Positions 10,100-19,381 of a stretch of DNA of 64,000 nt are shown here, in pieces (the first letter of the stretch is position 1; each line of letters opens with the position of its first letter). The stretch covers positions 1-64,000 of the forward strand of contig CANJQC010000008.1 in NCBI GenBank assembly GCA_947476295.1, written 5' to 3'. The translations under genes were made by a program, and so were the position numbers. Source of the stretch: Planctomycetaceae bacterium. Its GTDB lineage: Bacteria > Planctomycetota > Planctomycetia > Planctomycetales > Planctomycetaceae. The notes beneath the pieces are model-generated. The model ran no database searches. It was not told the DNA's origin and saw nothing but the letters and a program-made list of their open reading frames with translations.

Positions 10100-11836
10100 A
10101 TGACCTGTGACATTCGGGAAACGCTTCAGGCGTATTCACTCGAACGCTACGAGACAGAATTTGCAGATCGACATTTGCTGCACGGTATCGTCGCCAAGTG
10201 GGCCCGGGAAGCGCCCGAGCGGATTGCCTTGGTCGATTTCGACTCGGGCCGCAAGTTTACCTACCGCCAGCTGGATGATGTGACGACAGCATTGTCGCTC
10301 AAGCTTCTGGAGGTCGGATATCGGCCTGGTGACTTTCTGGCCACGATGCTGCCATTGTTGCCCGAACATATTTTCTTGGAGTACGCATGCTTCAAAATAG
10401 GTGTCGTCCACGCACCGCTTGATCTGCGGCTGAAAGCTGCTGAGGTTATCCGGTCATTGCAGCTGATTAACGCGAGAGGATTCGCGCATCTGGGCCAGAT
10501 TCCTGCCGCCGACTTTCGTGAACTGGCTCGCGTCGTGCAGTCCCTATGCCCCTTTGTGAAACACTACCTTCAATTCTCTGCCCCGGATGAAACGATCGAA
10601 GGTGCAACTTCGTTCGCGACATTCGCAGCTGATGCGCAATTGCTGGCGGCCGACAGCGACTCTGAATTGTGGATACAATTCAAGGAAATCACACAGGCAA
10701 TCAAGCCGACACACGGCGCACAGGTCATCTACACCACTGGTTCGACCGGGCTGCCAAAACCGGCCTTGCTTTCTCATCGCAATATCACCGCACAGAACAT
10801 GTGTCTTGCTGCTGGTTTCGGTTTGTTTGATTCACCTAACATGCTCGTGAATCTGCCGCCATCACACGTCGGTTGTCAAGCCGAGCAACTGATGACCACG
10901 TTTTTCTCAGGCAAAACGGCTGTGATCCTGCACGTCTTTGACGCGGAAAAAACATTGCAGGCAATTCAGGAATATAAGATTGACTGCTTTGGTCAAATAC
11001 CCGCCATGTTCAACATGCAGTATCGATTGCCGAATTTTAATGATTATGATCTGTCGTCCGTACAGCGAGTCCTGTACGGAGGACAACAGGTCAGTAATGA
11101 GTTCATTCGGCAACTGTACGAAAACTTTCCTGCTGTGGGGACTGGGTTGGGCCTGACAGAAATGGCCGGATTTGTGACGTATACCGGCATGACAGACAAT
11201 ATTGAACAGCTTTCGAATACCATCGGCTGGTGGGCACCAATTACTCCGCTCACTATTCGCAAGCCGATGAACGAAGACGGTTCTGCTGGTGCGGAACTTC
11301 CCGACGGGGAAGCGGGCGAAATCTGTTTCAGCGGTCCACAAGTGTTTATCGACTACGTCAATAACCCGGAAGCGTATCGCAAAACTGTTTCGACCGACGG
11401 AATCTGCTACACGGGCGATCTGGGCTGCGTCACCGAACGCGGACTGTCGTTTGCAGGACGTTCGAAACTGGTGATCAAACCTAAGGGCTACCAAGTCCAT
11501 CCGGCCCAGATCGAAAGTCATTTTGCCGAACTGAACGAACATGTGGCGGTCTGCGGTGCCGTTGGAGCGACGCACGACCTTTTCATTGAAGGCGTCGTTC
11601 TGTTTATCGAGCTCAAACCTAACGCGAATCTGACTCGCGAACAACTGGATGTCCACGCGAAAGGCATCGCGGGTTACATGCGGCCGTCGCACTATGTCAT
11701 GCTGGAAGCCGGTGGTTTTCCACTGAACCGCGTTGCAAAGACGGACTATGTTCGACTAAGTGAGCTCGCGAAACAGGAAGTCGATATCTTGCGCAGTCAG
11801 GGCGGCTGGGACGTCAATCCATCTTCAGCATCATGA
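10100..11836 (+). CDS. AMP-dependent acyl-CoA synthetase/ligase
   Basis: A 578-residue class I adenylate-forming enzyme (acyl-CoA synthetase superfamily) that activates a carboxylate as acyl-AMP and normally transfers it to CoA. The P-loop-like A3 motif is YTTGSTGLPKPALLSHRN (residues ~214-231), the A5 region is GTGLGLTEMAG, the A7 motif is YTGDLG, and the C-terminal catalytic lysine lies in PLNRVAKTDY. The acyl substrate is unknown. The next gene, a MaoC-like hydratase, starts 12 bases after the stop, which points to an operon handling a CoA or carrier-bound acyl intermediate. Confidence 0.87.
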   Translation: MTCDIRETLQAYSLERYETEFADRHLLHGIVAKWAREAPERIALVDFDSGRKFTYRQLDDVTTALSLKLLEVGYRPGDFLATMLPLLPEHIFLEYACFKIGVVHAPLDLRLKAAEVIRSLQLINARGFAHLGQIPAADFRELARVVQSLCPFVKHYLQFSAPDETIEGATSFATFAADAQLLAADSDSELWIQFKEITQAIKPTHGAQVIYTTGSTGLPKPALLSHRNITAQNMCLAAGFGLFDSPNMLVNLPPSHVGCQAEQLMTTFFSGKTAVILHVFDAEKTLQAIQEYKIDCFGQIPAMFNMQYRLPNFNDYDLSSVQRVLYGGQQVSNEFIRQLYENFPAVGTGLGLTEMAGFVTYTGMTDNIEQLSNTIGWWAPITPLTIRKPMNEDGSAGAELPDGEAGEICFSGPQVFIDYVNNPEAYRKTVSTDGICYTGDLGCVTERGLSFAGRSKLVIKPKGYQVHPAQIESHFAELNEHVAVCGAVGATHDLFIEGVVLFIELKPNANLTREQLDVHAKGIAGYMRPSHYVMLEAGGFPLNRVAKTDYVRLSELAKQEVDILRSQGGWDVNPSSAS

Positions 11837-11848
11837 GGCAGACGTTAA

Positions 11849-12340
11849 GTGAAGCCACTTGAAACTATCAAGACCTTCTACGGTGAAGAAGCAAGAACAT
11901 CGGATTGGTTTCTTGTTGAACAATCGATGATTGACAAATTCGGCGAAGCCACCGGTGACTCCGATTGGATACACACCGACCCGGAACGAGCCAAACGCGA
12001 CAGCCCGTTTGGCGGAACGATCGCCTTCGGATTCTGGACGGTTTCGATGATGACATACTTCGGTCGTCAGATCATGAAACAGGACTACCCCGGTGACGCT
12101 TTATACGGATTAAACTACGGATTTGACCGTGTGCGTCTGATGACACCAGTCCCGGTCGGAAAGCGGATTCGCTGCCATATACGATTGATCAATGTCGAAG
12201 AACGCGGAGCCGACAGGTATCTGGTCAAATCCGAATACCAAATCGAAGTCGAAGGCAACAGCAAGCCGGCGATGATCGCCGAGTGGCTGTTCATGCTGGT
12301 ATTCCCTGAAGACAAAAGAATGCGAGAGTCAGAATCATGA
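11849..12340 (+). CDS. MaoC-like hydratase/dehydratase
   Basis: A 163-residue single hot-dog-fold protein. The motif FGEATGDSDWIHTDPERA is the MaoC active-site loop (Asp and His acting on a 2-enoyl-CoA), and SPFGGTIAFGFWTVSM continues the conserved core. GTG start. It follows the acyl-CoA ligase gene by 12 bases and its stop overlaps the ATG of the next, decayed, gene (ATGA), so the three were one transcriptional unit. The specific acyl substrate cannot be assigned. Confidence 0.85.
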   Translation: MKPLETIKTFYGEEARTSDWFLVEQSMIDKFGEATGDSDWIHTDPERAKRDSPFGGTIAFGFWTVSMMTYFGRQIMKQDYPGDALYGLNYGFDRVRLMTPVPVGKRIRCHIRLINVEERGADRYLVKSEYQIEVEGNSKPAMIAEWLFMLVFPEDKRMRESES

Positions 12341-12925
12341 CGATCAAAGAGTGGATCACCGTGGTGGCGACTGTGATCGTCATGTCAGTCGTCGGAAGCG
12401 ATCGTACAATTGCCGAGGAACCTATCAATGTCGGAGCAGCCAGGCAGCTTTTCGTCGATGAACTGTTCTTTGCAACGTCAAGCGGCGTCTCACTGAAGAT
12501 TCAACCTCCTCAAAAAAAGGGTGAGACAATTCTGAAGTCAGAACATCCGTGGGAAAGTGCGACGGTCAATTGGTTCAGTGTACGGCAGAGTCGATGGTCA
12601 GGTGGGTCGATCCGCAAGTAATGACTTTGCTCATTTCGATACCTTGAAACCCGTTTTGCCGTCCAACGACAAGGATCCACAAAACAGCAGCCTCTATAAC
12701 TCCGCCGCAATGAAATACCCGTTTGCAGAGAACATCTATTTCATGTTCCCGAGCCTGTACCAACGCATCCCGGATACTCTCGATATACGGCTGGCAGTCA
12801 GCCGAGATGGCATTCACTGGTCTCGTCCGGACCAGGAGACGCCATGGATCGCGCTGGGAGAGACGGGTGAATTCGACGCAGGTTCGTTGTACATGGGCCA
12901 AGGAATCCTCCCCGTTAGCTTTTGA
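12337..12925 (+). pseudogene. decayed secreted glycoside-hydrolase-like protein
   Basis: The first frame (12337-12621) begins with a signal peptide and AARQLFVDELFFATSSGV, then ILKSEHPWES, the usual N-terminus of planctomycete exported proteins resembling five-bladed-propeller glycosidases (QLFxDD...HPWE). The frame is lost near residue 85. A second frame (from about 12590 to 12925) continues with family-like text: SASNDFAHFDTLKPVLPSNDKD, DTLDIRLAVSRDGIHWSRP, EFDAGSLYMGQGILPVSF, then stops. About 250 C-terminal residues that homologues carry are absent and a palindromic repeat follows at once. Frameshift or internal deletion plus 3' truncation explains this. Family naming is by remembered similarity. 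Confidence 0.6.
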
Positions 12926-12933
12926 AGTTGCGC

Positions 12934-13025
12934 ATTTCAGGCCCGGAGGGCCGACATATCCAATGCCGGCGGCGTGAGCCACCGGAAACGAATATTCGTG
13001 TGAATTGAGGCCTGAAAGGCCGACA
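12934..13025. repeat. REP-like GGCC-palindrome repeat
   Basis: Two related units, TCAGGCCCGGAGGGCCGACA and AGGCCTGAAAGGCCGACA, flank a GCCGGCGGCGTGAGCCACCGG segment. Each contains small inverted repeats. Similar wording (AGGGCCTTCAGGGCCGAC) recurs near 14043. This fits dispersed palindromic repeats found between planctomycete genes. It begins immediately after the truncated gene end, so it may mark the deletion junction. Confidence 0.5.
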
Positions 13026-13066
13026 CAACAAATCTGTTTCAGTTTGCAGAGCAGAGTTCACAAACC

Positions 13067-13894
13067 ATGCCCGAGCCTTCCTGCCCGATTGTCTGCACTT
13101 TTGAAAGCCGTCGTGCGGACGACATGTGCTCTTTGATCGTACGCCACGGTGGACAACCGTTGTCCGCACCGTCGATGCGTGAGATACCGATCGAAAACAA
13201 TCCGGTCGCGATTCAGTTTGTCCTGGATGCGATAGCCGGAAAATTTCCGTTCGTGATTCTGCTGACGGGCGGCGGGACTGAAGCCTTGTTCGAAGTCGCT
13301 CGATCACAGGACCAGTACGAGCAACTCATCGAGGCATTCAGGCACATTTCGCTCATCATTCGAGGGCCTAAGCCAGCGGCCGTGCTAAGCAAAGTGGGGC
13401 TCAAATACGCGGTCCGCGCCCCGGAACCGAACACCTGGCGTGAGCTCGTTGACGCCATTGACCAATCCGGAATTGCCGTCAATGGTCTGGCCGTCGCCGT
13501 GCAGGAATATGGACTGCCCAACACGCGACTGTACGCGGAACTTCGAACGCGGGGGGCTATTGTGACGCCCGTGCCTGTCTACCGCTGGGCTTTGCCGACA
13601 GACACCACACCATTAGAAAACGCTCTGACAGAAATCGCCGCCGGCAACGTCGATATTCTGCTGTTTACGAGCGCCAATCAGGTGAGTAATGTGCTGACGG
13701 TCGCTGAAGAGTTCGGCTGTCTGCCCGGCTTCCGTGCAGCGATGAAAAATCGTACTCAAGTTGCATCCATCGGGCCGACTTGTTCTGAAGCACTCACGGA
13801 CAACAGTTTCCCCGTCCACTTCGAAGCGTCTCCGCCCAAAATGGGACAACTCGTCCGCGGTGCGATTGAAGCATGGCACCGCGTCAACAGGTGA
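13067..13894 (+). CDS. hemD: uroporphyrinogen-III synthase
   Basis: A 275-residue protein matching the HemD family, which closes and rearranges hydroxymethylbilane to uroporphyrinogen III in heme and corrinoid synthesis. Two Rossmann-like halves are visible: ESRRADDMCSLIVRHGGQPLSAPSM near the N-terminus, and in the second half VPVYRWALP followed by DILLFTSANQVSNVL and VASIGPTCSEAL, the last two being the most conserved HemD segments. No other heme gene is adjacent. HemD sequences diverge strongly, so the call rests on the pattern and the IGPTCSEAL motif. Confidence 0.85.
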   Translation: MPEPSCPIVCTFESRRADDMCSLIVRHGGQPLSAPSMREIPIENNPVAIQFVLDAIAGKFPFVILLTGGGTEALFEVARSQDQYEQLIEAFRHISLIIRGPKPAAVLSKVGLKYAVRAPEPNTWRELVDAIDQSGIAVNGLAVAVQEYGLPNTRLYAELRTRGAIVTPVPVYRWALPTDTTPLENALTEIAAGNVDILLFTSANQVSNVLTVAEEFGCLPGFRAAMKNRTQVASIGPTCSEALTDNSFPVHFEASPPKMGQLVRGAIEAWHRVNR

Positions 13895-14126
13895 TAGACC
13901 GCTGAAGTGCCTCTAATGCGAATATTCTGCAAAGTCGGTGCAATCGACAGACTGTGCGGGTGATGTTCATTGGATTCCCGTTGCCAATCTGCAACCTGCG
14001 TGACTGAGGAACACCGTGACGTAGCTTTGCAACGTAAGCACGAGGGCCTTCAGGGCCGACGTGTCGGTCAGGAATCTGAAAACAGACGAGGGCATCGACG
14101 CCACTTCACTGCATTGAACTTCATTC

Positions 14127-16298
14127 ATGAAGCCGCTCCGGGATCTTCTGAAACACTCCTCGATCTACGCCGTCGGTCAGATTCTGAGCCGCCTGGTGTC
14201 AGTCCTGCTGCTGCCGTTGTATACCAACTGTCTGACCCCCGCTGACTATGGCGTTGTCGGGATCCTCGATACGACGGCTGCAATTTTGGCATTGATGATC
14301 GGCGGTGGAATGGTCACTGCGGTGACGCGGTTTCACTTTGAACGACCGTCTGAAGAAGATCACGATCGAACGTGGTGGACCGGTCTGACATGGGTTACGT
14401 TTGCCTCCGTTGTCGTGCTGACACCTTTGTGGCTGGGCCGACAGACGCTCGTCAGCGTCACTCTGCCTCACAGCATTTCCAACGGCGAATGGTTGTACAC
14501 GCTCACGCTGGCAACCATCCTAGTTCAGTTGATCGGCGGGCTTGTTGATGGTTACCTGCGCGTCCTGAAATGGTCGGGCGTGTTTGTCATGATCTCACTG
14601 GGCCGCCTGCTGCTCAACGTCATTCTGAACGTCTGGTTTCTGGTCGGACTGAAGTACGGCGTGGAAGGATTGTTGTTAGGCAATCTACTTGCATCCTGTG
14701 TACATACGTCGGTTCTGCTGAGCGTCTTTGTCTGCACGCGCGGGCCATATCAATGCAGCTTTTCACTTGCGAAAAAACTGCTTTGCTTCAGCGCGCCGCT
14801 GATGGTCACCGCGTTTCTTGCCTTGCTGATGCACGAAGCGAATCGTTATATTCTGCTGTACCTTGTGAGTGACAGCGATCTGGGTATCTACGCCTTCGCG
14901 CATAAGATCGGATTTGCAGTCAACACGCTGTGCCTGCTCCCGTTTTCATCGATCTGGCAAATTGCGATTTACGACATCTATCGCCAGAAAAACAGCGATG
15001 AAGTGTTTACTCAAGTCTTCGGATGGTTCGTTTCCTGCTTGGGAATCGTGCTGCTTGGAGCTGCTCTGACGGTCCATCCGGTCCTGCCACTTCTAACCCC
15101 CGATGCCTTTGGACCGGCAGTTGAACTCATCGCCGTAATGCTGCTGGCACTGTTTGTCTATGGCCTTCATATTCAGTTTGAAGTGCCGGCACTCCTGGCG
15201 AAACGAACAGGGCTGCTCGTGCCTGGCAGCCTCGCGGGTGTGATCACGAATCTGACATTCAACTCTCTGCTTGTTCCTCACTTCGGACTGTGGGGTGCGG
15301 CATGGTCCAGCGTGGCCACGTACTCCGCCTATTCGATTACGACGCTGTTTCTGTGTCGCAAAGTGCGTCCGCTGGCGTATCCGTGGCGACAGAGTCTGGC
15401 CACTGCGGTTGGCTTATGCGCGAGTTATATCATCGTCCGATTCTATCTGTTTCCGCACCTAGGATTTATCGGTCAACTCCTAGCATCAACTGCGTGTTGT
15501 GGAATCTGGGCAATTCTGCTGCTGGGAAAAGATGGCATCCACTGGTGGCAATCGCGGCATCGGCGTACCGAATCACAAATGCGGCCTGAGAATCCTCATA
15601 CGGAAATGAGCGCGTCCAGCAAAGGCGGATTTCGTACGCTGGCCAGGAGTCTTCTGCGGTTGATCTGCCTGGTGACCATGCTGCCGTTGATCCTGTGCTA
15701 TCGTCTCCACGCAATCGTGCTGGGGAGCGATCGTGCGTTTTCCGGCTGGTCACAGTTGTTAAGTCTGATGCCGGGGCTGATCGGCGTGAATCTGCGTAAC
15801 GCTTTCTTCCGCTTTACGATGAAACAATGTTCGGTCGAATGTCGTATCGGATTCGGCACGATCTTTTCTAATCCGGATGTCTCCGTGGGCTCGGGAGTCT
15901 ACATCGGGAACTATTGCTCGATCGGTGAAGTCATGATCGAAAAAGACGTACTGATCGCGTCGCACGTATCGATCATGAACGGCTGTCATCAGCACGGAAC
16001 AGCTCTGTTGGACGTGCCGATGCGCGACCAGGCCGGTCGTTATGAGCCTGTCACCATTGGGCAGGATACGTGGCTCGGTGAACGAGCGATCGTGACGGCC
16101 AGCGTCGGCAAACACTGCATCATCGGCGCGGGATCACTGGTCCTGTACCCGGTGCCGGATTATTGCGTCGCGGTCGGTGTTCCTGCCCGAATTCTGCGAG
16201 ACCGACGATCCGAACTGCGCTCACGGGATCAAGCCGGCTACGTCCTCGACCGCGTCGATACGGCGCTGACAGGCTTGCAGCAGATCGTGAACGACTAA
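14127..16298 (+). CDS. Wzx-type polysaccharide flippase fused to hexapeptide-repeat acyltransferase
   Basis: A 723-residue two-domain protein. Residues ~1-470 form a 12-14 helix MATE/MOP-superfamily flippase (opening LLKHSSIYAVGQILSRLVSVLLLPLYTNCLTPADYGVVG) that would flip lipid-linked glycan units. A membrane-proximal linker (~510-570, with FRTLARSLLRLICLVTMLPL) leads to a left-handed beta-helix domain (~575-700): VSVGSGVYIGNYCSIGE, VLIASHVSIMNGCHQHG, VTIGQDTWLGERAIVTA, IIGAGSLVL, VAVGVPARI. That domain is typical of sugar O/N-acyltransferases. No frame break separates the halves, so the fusion is genuine on this sequence. A role in modifying and exporting a surface glycan is inferred. Confidence 0.88.
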   Translation: MKPLRDLLKHSSIYAVGQILSRLVSVLLLPLYTNCLTPADYGVVGILDTTAAILALMIGGGMVTAVTRFHFERPSEEDHDRTWWTGLTWVTFASVVVLTPLWLGRQTLVSVTLPHSISNGEWLYTLTLATILVQLIGGLVDGYLRVLKWSGVFVMISLGRLLLNVILNVWFLVGLKYGVEGLLLGNLLASCVHTSVLLSVFVCTRGPYQCSFSLAKKLLCFSAPLMVTAFLALLMHEANRYILLYLVSDSDLGIYAFAHKIGFAVNTLCLLPFSSIWQIAIYDIYRQKNSDEVFTQVFGWFVSCLGIVLLGAALTVHPVLPLLTPDAFGPAVELIAVMLLALFVYGLHIQFEVPALLAKRTGLLVPGSLAGVITNLTFNSLLVPHFGLWGAAWSSVATYSAYSITTLFLCRKVRPLAYPWRQSLATAVGLCASYIIVRFYLFPHLGFIGQLLASTACCGIWAILLLGKDGIHWWQSRHRRTESQMRPENPHTEMSASSKGGFRTLARSLLRLICLVTMLPLILCYRLHAIVLGSDRAFSGWSQLLSLMPGLIGVNLRNAFFRFTMKQCSVECRIGFGTIFSNPDVSVGSGVYIGNYCSIGEVMIEKDVLIASHVSIMNGCHQHGTALLDVPMRDQAGRYEPVTIGQDTWLGERAIVTASVGKHCIIGAGSLVLYPVPDYCVAVGVPARILRDRRSELRSRDQAGYVLDRVDTALTGLQQIVND

Positions 16299-16372
16299 CA
16301 GTTCGCGAGAATCTCAGCGCCGTGTCCCCGATCCGGACTGCACTCAGCACCGACATTTGACTATCCTCGCGC

Positions 16373-16454
16373 CTTTGGAAAAGGGGTCAGGAACCGATAG
16401 CCAAATGGCCCGCAGGGTGCTGCGCACTATCGGTTCCTGACCCCTTTTCCAAAG
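16373..16454. repeat. 28-bp perfect inverted repeat (REP/MITE-like)
   Basis: Arms 16373-16400 and 16427-16454 are exact reverse complements over 28 bases (CTTTGGAAAAGGGGTCAGG.. / ..CCTGACCCCTTTTCCAAAG) around a 26-base loop. As RNA it would form a very long hairpin. No transposase frame lies inside, so it is a non-autonomous palindromic element. The GGGGTCAGGAACCG wording is what I associate with palindromes mobilised by REP-associated tyrosine transposases; that link is from memory. Confidence 0.8.
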
Positions 16455-16482
16455 CCTCTTCTTTTCCCCCAGAGACGGAACG

Positions 16483-17994
16483 ATGGAAATTAAGTTCTAC
16501 AACACTCTCACCAACACAACCGAAATATTCCAGCCGGTCGAATCGGACTGCGTGCGAATGTACAGCTGCGGGCCGACGGTCTACGACTTTGCACACATTG
16601 GAAACTTCCGCTCGTTCCTGTTCGCGGACGTGATTCGTCGCACGCTCGAGTTCTTTGGCCACAAAGTTCATCACGTCATGAACATCACCGACGTTGGTCA
16701 CATGACCGACGACGCCAATGCCGACGGCGGTGGTGAAGACAAGATGCAGGCCGCTGCACGGCGTGTGAAAGACGACAAAAAATCCGGAAAAGTTCCGGAA
16801 GGAGCCGTACAGAATCCCGACGATCCCTATCAGATTGCAAAATTCTATACCGACGCCTTTCTGCAGGACGCGCAAACTCTGGGTATCAAAGTCGCGTTTG
16901 AATCGGACAACATTCTGCACGCAACTCAACATATAGGCGCGATGCAGGAAATGATCGCGCTGTTGATCGCAAACGGCCACGCTTATGTCGGGCCGGACGC
17001 CGTCGTGTACTACAGCGTCGAAAGTTTTCCGAGCTACGGCAGGCTGAGCGGTAATACGCTCGACCGACTCCTCACAGGTGCCGGAGGACGCATCAGCGAT
17101 GAGAACCAGGCCAACAAGCGACACCCTGCGGATTTCATGCTCTGGAAGGCCGACAGTTCACACATCATGAAATGGGATTCTCCGTGGGGCATGGGTTATC
17201 CCGGCTGGCATATTGAATGTTCGTGCATGGCTCGCAAACGTCTGGGTCGCGACGTAATTGATATTCACACGGGCGGCGAAGACCTCATCTTTCCTCATCA
17301 CGAATGTGAGATCGCTCAAACGTGCGGTGCCACTGGCAAGGACACGTTCGCCAGATTCTGGATGCATGCGCGCTTCCTGATGGTGGAAGGCGAAAAGATG
17401 TCAAAGAGCAAAGGAAATTTCTGGACCGTGCGTGACGTGCTGGAAGGTCGCGCGACGGGAACTCAGGTGCATCCTGCCGTGCTCCGACTGGAACTCATTA
17501 AGTCGCATTACCGAGCCAACATGAACTTCACAAAGAAGGGTCTGCTGGATTCCGCCGGTGCCGTAAAACGCCTCACCGATTTTCGGACAAAGCTGGAAGC
17601 GGCTTGTGGCGGCAAGGCAGAAAATGTGGATTTGTCATACCCGATCCTGAAGGAATTCGCAGAAGCACTGGCAGACGATCTGAACGTCGCCGGCGCACTG
17701 GGCGCTATCCTGCCGTGGGCATCTTCCACTCCGTCTGATCCGGCCGCTGCTCTGGGTGCGCTCGATCGCATCAACGATGTGCTGAGCATCGCTCCGCTGG
17801 GATCAACGTCGTCCGGAGCCGTCCAAGTCTCCGGCGAACGCGCCGCGATCGAAGACCTGTGTCACCAACTGGATGAGGCCCGCAAGCGGAAAGATTTCAC
17901 AGCCGCCGACGGCCTGCGCGCGGAGATTCAAAAACAGGGCTATGACGTAAAGACATCGCCGAACGGAACGATTGCAGAAAAGCGACTGGCGTAA
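16483..17994 (+). CDS. cysS: cysteinyl-tRNA synthetase
   Basis: A 503-residue class I aminoacyl-tRNA synthetase that charges tRNA-Cys. Visible landmarks are C29 in [15 protein letters not shown] (zinc ligand plus HIGH-type motif), [20 protein letters not shown] and [15 protein letters not shown] (remaining zinc ligands Cys, His, Glu), and EKMSKSKGN (KMSKS). The C-terminus ends in the usual helical anticodon-binding region ([24 protein letters not shown]). An insert of about 20 residues ([18 protein letters not shown]) sits after the ITDVGH region, a mild lineage feature. The ATG lies about 30 bases after the inverted repeat. Confidence 0.96.
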   Translation: MEIKFYNTLTNTTEIFQPVESDCVRMYSCGPTVYDFAHIGNFRSFLFADVIRRTLEFFGHKVHHVMNITDVGHMTDDANADGGGEDKMQAAARRVKDDKKSGKVPEGAVQNPDDPYQIAKFYTDAFLQDAQTLGIKVAFESDNILHATQHIGAMQEMIALLIANGHAYVGPDAVVYYSVESFPSYGRLSGNTLDRLLTGAGGRISDENQANKRHPADFMLWKADSSHIMKWDSPWGMGYPGWHIECSCMARKRLGRDVIDIHTGGEDLIFPHHECEIAQTCGATGKDTFARFWMHARFLMVEGEKMSKSKGNFWTVRDVLEGRATGTQVHPAVLRLELIKSHYRANMNFTKKGLLDSAGAVKRLTDFRTKLEAACGGKAENVDLSYPILKEFAEALADDLNVAGALGAILPWASSTPSDPAAALGALDRINDVLSIAPLGSTSSGAVQVSGERAAIEDLCHQLDEARKRKDFTAADGLRAEIQKQGYDVKTSPNGTIAEKRLA

Positions 17995-18022
17995 GTGCGA
18001 CATTGTTCAGCGTATAATCGAT

Positions 18023-18679
18023 ATGCAGCGAATTCCAGAACCGGAACTGATGACCGATGACGCCCAATGCCAGGCGTATGCGTCGGCCGATTTTGCTGCG
18101 TCCAATCAGGCGTTTGTTGAAGTCGCCCGGGGACTGATCCCGGCAAATGCAACGACAGTACTGGATCTGGGATGCGGGCCGGGTGATGTGATGATTCGCC
18201 TAGCACGAGCATGCCCGTCGCTGAAGATTACGGCGGTCGATGGTTCACCTGCCATGATTCATTTGGCTTCTGCGGCCATTGGAGATTGCGGTCTTTCGAG
18301 AACTATCAAGGCATTGCAGGGTTATGTGCCAGGGTTGCCGTTGAATGCCGGCCATTTCGATGTCGTGTTGTCCAAAGACTTCCTGCATCACCTGCCGGAC
18401 CCGATGGTATTGTGGCATGAAGTTCGGCGACTCATCAAGCCTGGCGGGCTCATCTGCGTCATGGATCTGCAGCGTCCGGATTCCCCTGAGGCCGCTCAGA
18501 AAATTGTTGAAGCCGTTGCTGGCAATGAAGCGGGGGTTCTGAGGATCGACTTCTACAATTCGTTGCTCGCCGCGTTTACGCCTGAGGAAATCCGTGAGCA
18601 GTTGAAAGCCGCAACACTGAATCTGGATGTCACGATTTCCGGCGACCGGCACATGATGATGACGGGTTACGCACTATAG
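18023..18679 (+). CDS. class I SAM-dependent methyltransferase
   Basis: A 218-residue methyltransferase (Methyltransf_11/25 type). Motif I is TVLDLGCGPGDVMIRLA, the acidic post-I residue is in ITAVDGSPAM, and later motifs are FDVVLSKDFLHHLPDPMVLWHEVRRLIKPGG. The substrate is unknown. The frame is open further upstream, but MQRIPEPELMTDDAQCQAY is the natural start and matches the family opening. It begins 29 bases after the cysS stop, so co-transcription is likely. Confidence 0.85.
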   Translation: MQRIPEPELMTDDAQCQAYASADFAASNQAFVEVARGLIPANATTVLDLGCGPGDVMIRLARACPSLKITAVDGSPAMIHLASAAIGDCGLSRTIKALQGYVPGLPLNAGHFDVVLSKDFLHHLPDPMVLWHEVRRLIKPGGLICVMDLQRPDSPEAAQKIVEAVAGNEAGVLRIDFYNSLLAAFTPEEIREQLKAATLNLDVTISGDRHMMMTGYAL

Positions 18680-18712
18680 ACCACGGTCGGCCAGTTTTTG
18701 AACATGCGCAGC

Positions 18713-18794
18713 TTGTAGGGTGTGACAAGCGCCAGCGCAGGCACACCATGACTGTGAATCGGTGTGCCTGCGCGTTGCTTGTCACACCCTACAA
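18713..18794. repeat. long imperfect inverted repeat (TTGTAGGGTGTGACAAGC type)
   Basis: TTGTAGGGTGTGACAAGC on the left is mirrored by GCTTGTCACACCCTACAA on the right, with inner arms GCGCAGGCACACC and GGTGTGCCTGCGC around ATGACTGTGAATC. There is a small mismatch between outer and inner parts. The whole unit is about 82 bases with no coding capacity. It is a REP/MITE-like hairpin between the methyltransferase and the sigma/kinase remnant. Confidence 0.75.
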
Positions 18795-18921
18795 ATTTAC
18801 AAACCGGCCAGCCGTGCATTGTAGGCACGGACATGGATGTCTACAGAAATCTTTTGAAACTTTTCCGGCCAGGCGTGAGAATCGGCGAACCCACAGTACT
18901 CAACAGGCAAAGGAACCGTTC

Positions 18922-19350
18922 ATGTCGCCTCTTGAAACCCGACAAAGCCTGATCGTCAGGCTGAAAAGCGAGCAAAATGAACTCGCCTGGCGGGATTTTG
19001 TGTGTGCGTACGAAGGATTTCTCAATCAACTGGCCCGAAGACAGGGCGTTCCCGAGCGGCATGTTCCCGATGTTACGCAGCAAATACTGCTCATGATCGC
19101 ACGGTCGATCGACGGCTGGAAAGACGACGGCAATGATGGCTCAACACTCAAGCCCAGCGACTTCATCGTCGATTTCCTGCAGCCGGCACAGAATAAAGAA
19201 TCACTCGGACGACTTGGCAACATAGACATCCGGCAGTTTATTGGTCAGGGAGCCTATGGAATCGTGCTCAAGGGATTTCAGGAGGAGCTGAATCATCAAC
19301 CATGTACAAGATCAAGGCTTCGTCTCGGCGGAGCGAGACGGCTACATTAG
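18922..19350 (+). pseudogene. collapsed ECF sigma factor / Ser-Thr kinase chimera
   Basis: The 142-codon frame starts as a planctomycete-type ECF sigma factor: TRQSLIVRLKSEQNELAWRD, VCAYEGFLNQLARRQGVP and DVTQQILLMIARSIDGWKDD cover region 2. At about residue 73 it switches to the N-terminus of a Pkn-type kinase: FIVDFLQPAQNKESLGRLGN then the Gly-rich loop FIGQGAYGIVLKGFQEELN. It then ends in unrelated residues. Sigma region 4 and the kinase catalytic core (Lys, HRD, DFG) are missing. In-frame deletion of a sigma-kinase gene pair, followed by loss of the 3' end, explains it. A functional mini-protein is unlikely but not excluded. RBS AGGAACC precedes the ATG. Confidence 0.65.
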
Positions 19351-19381
19351 TCCCTTCCATAATTCGTCAGGAGGCACAGAA

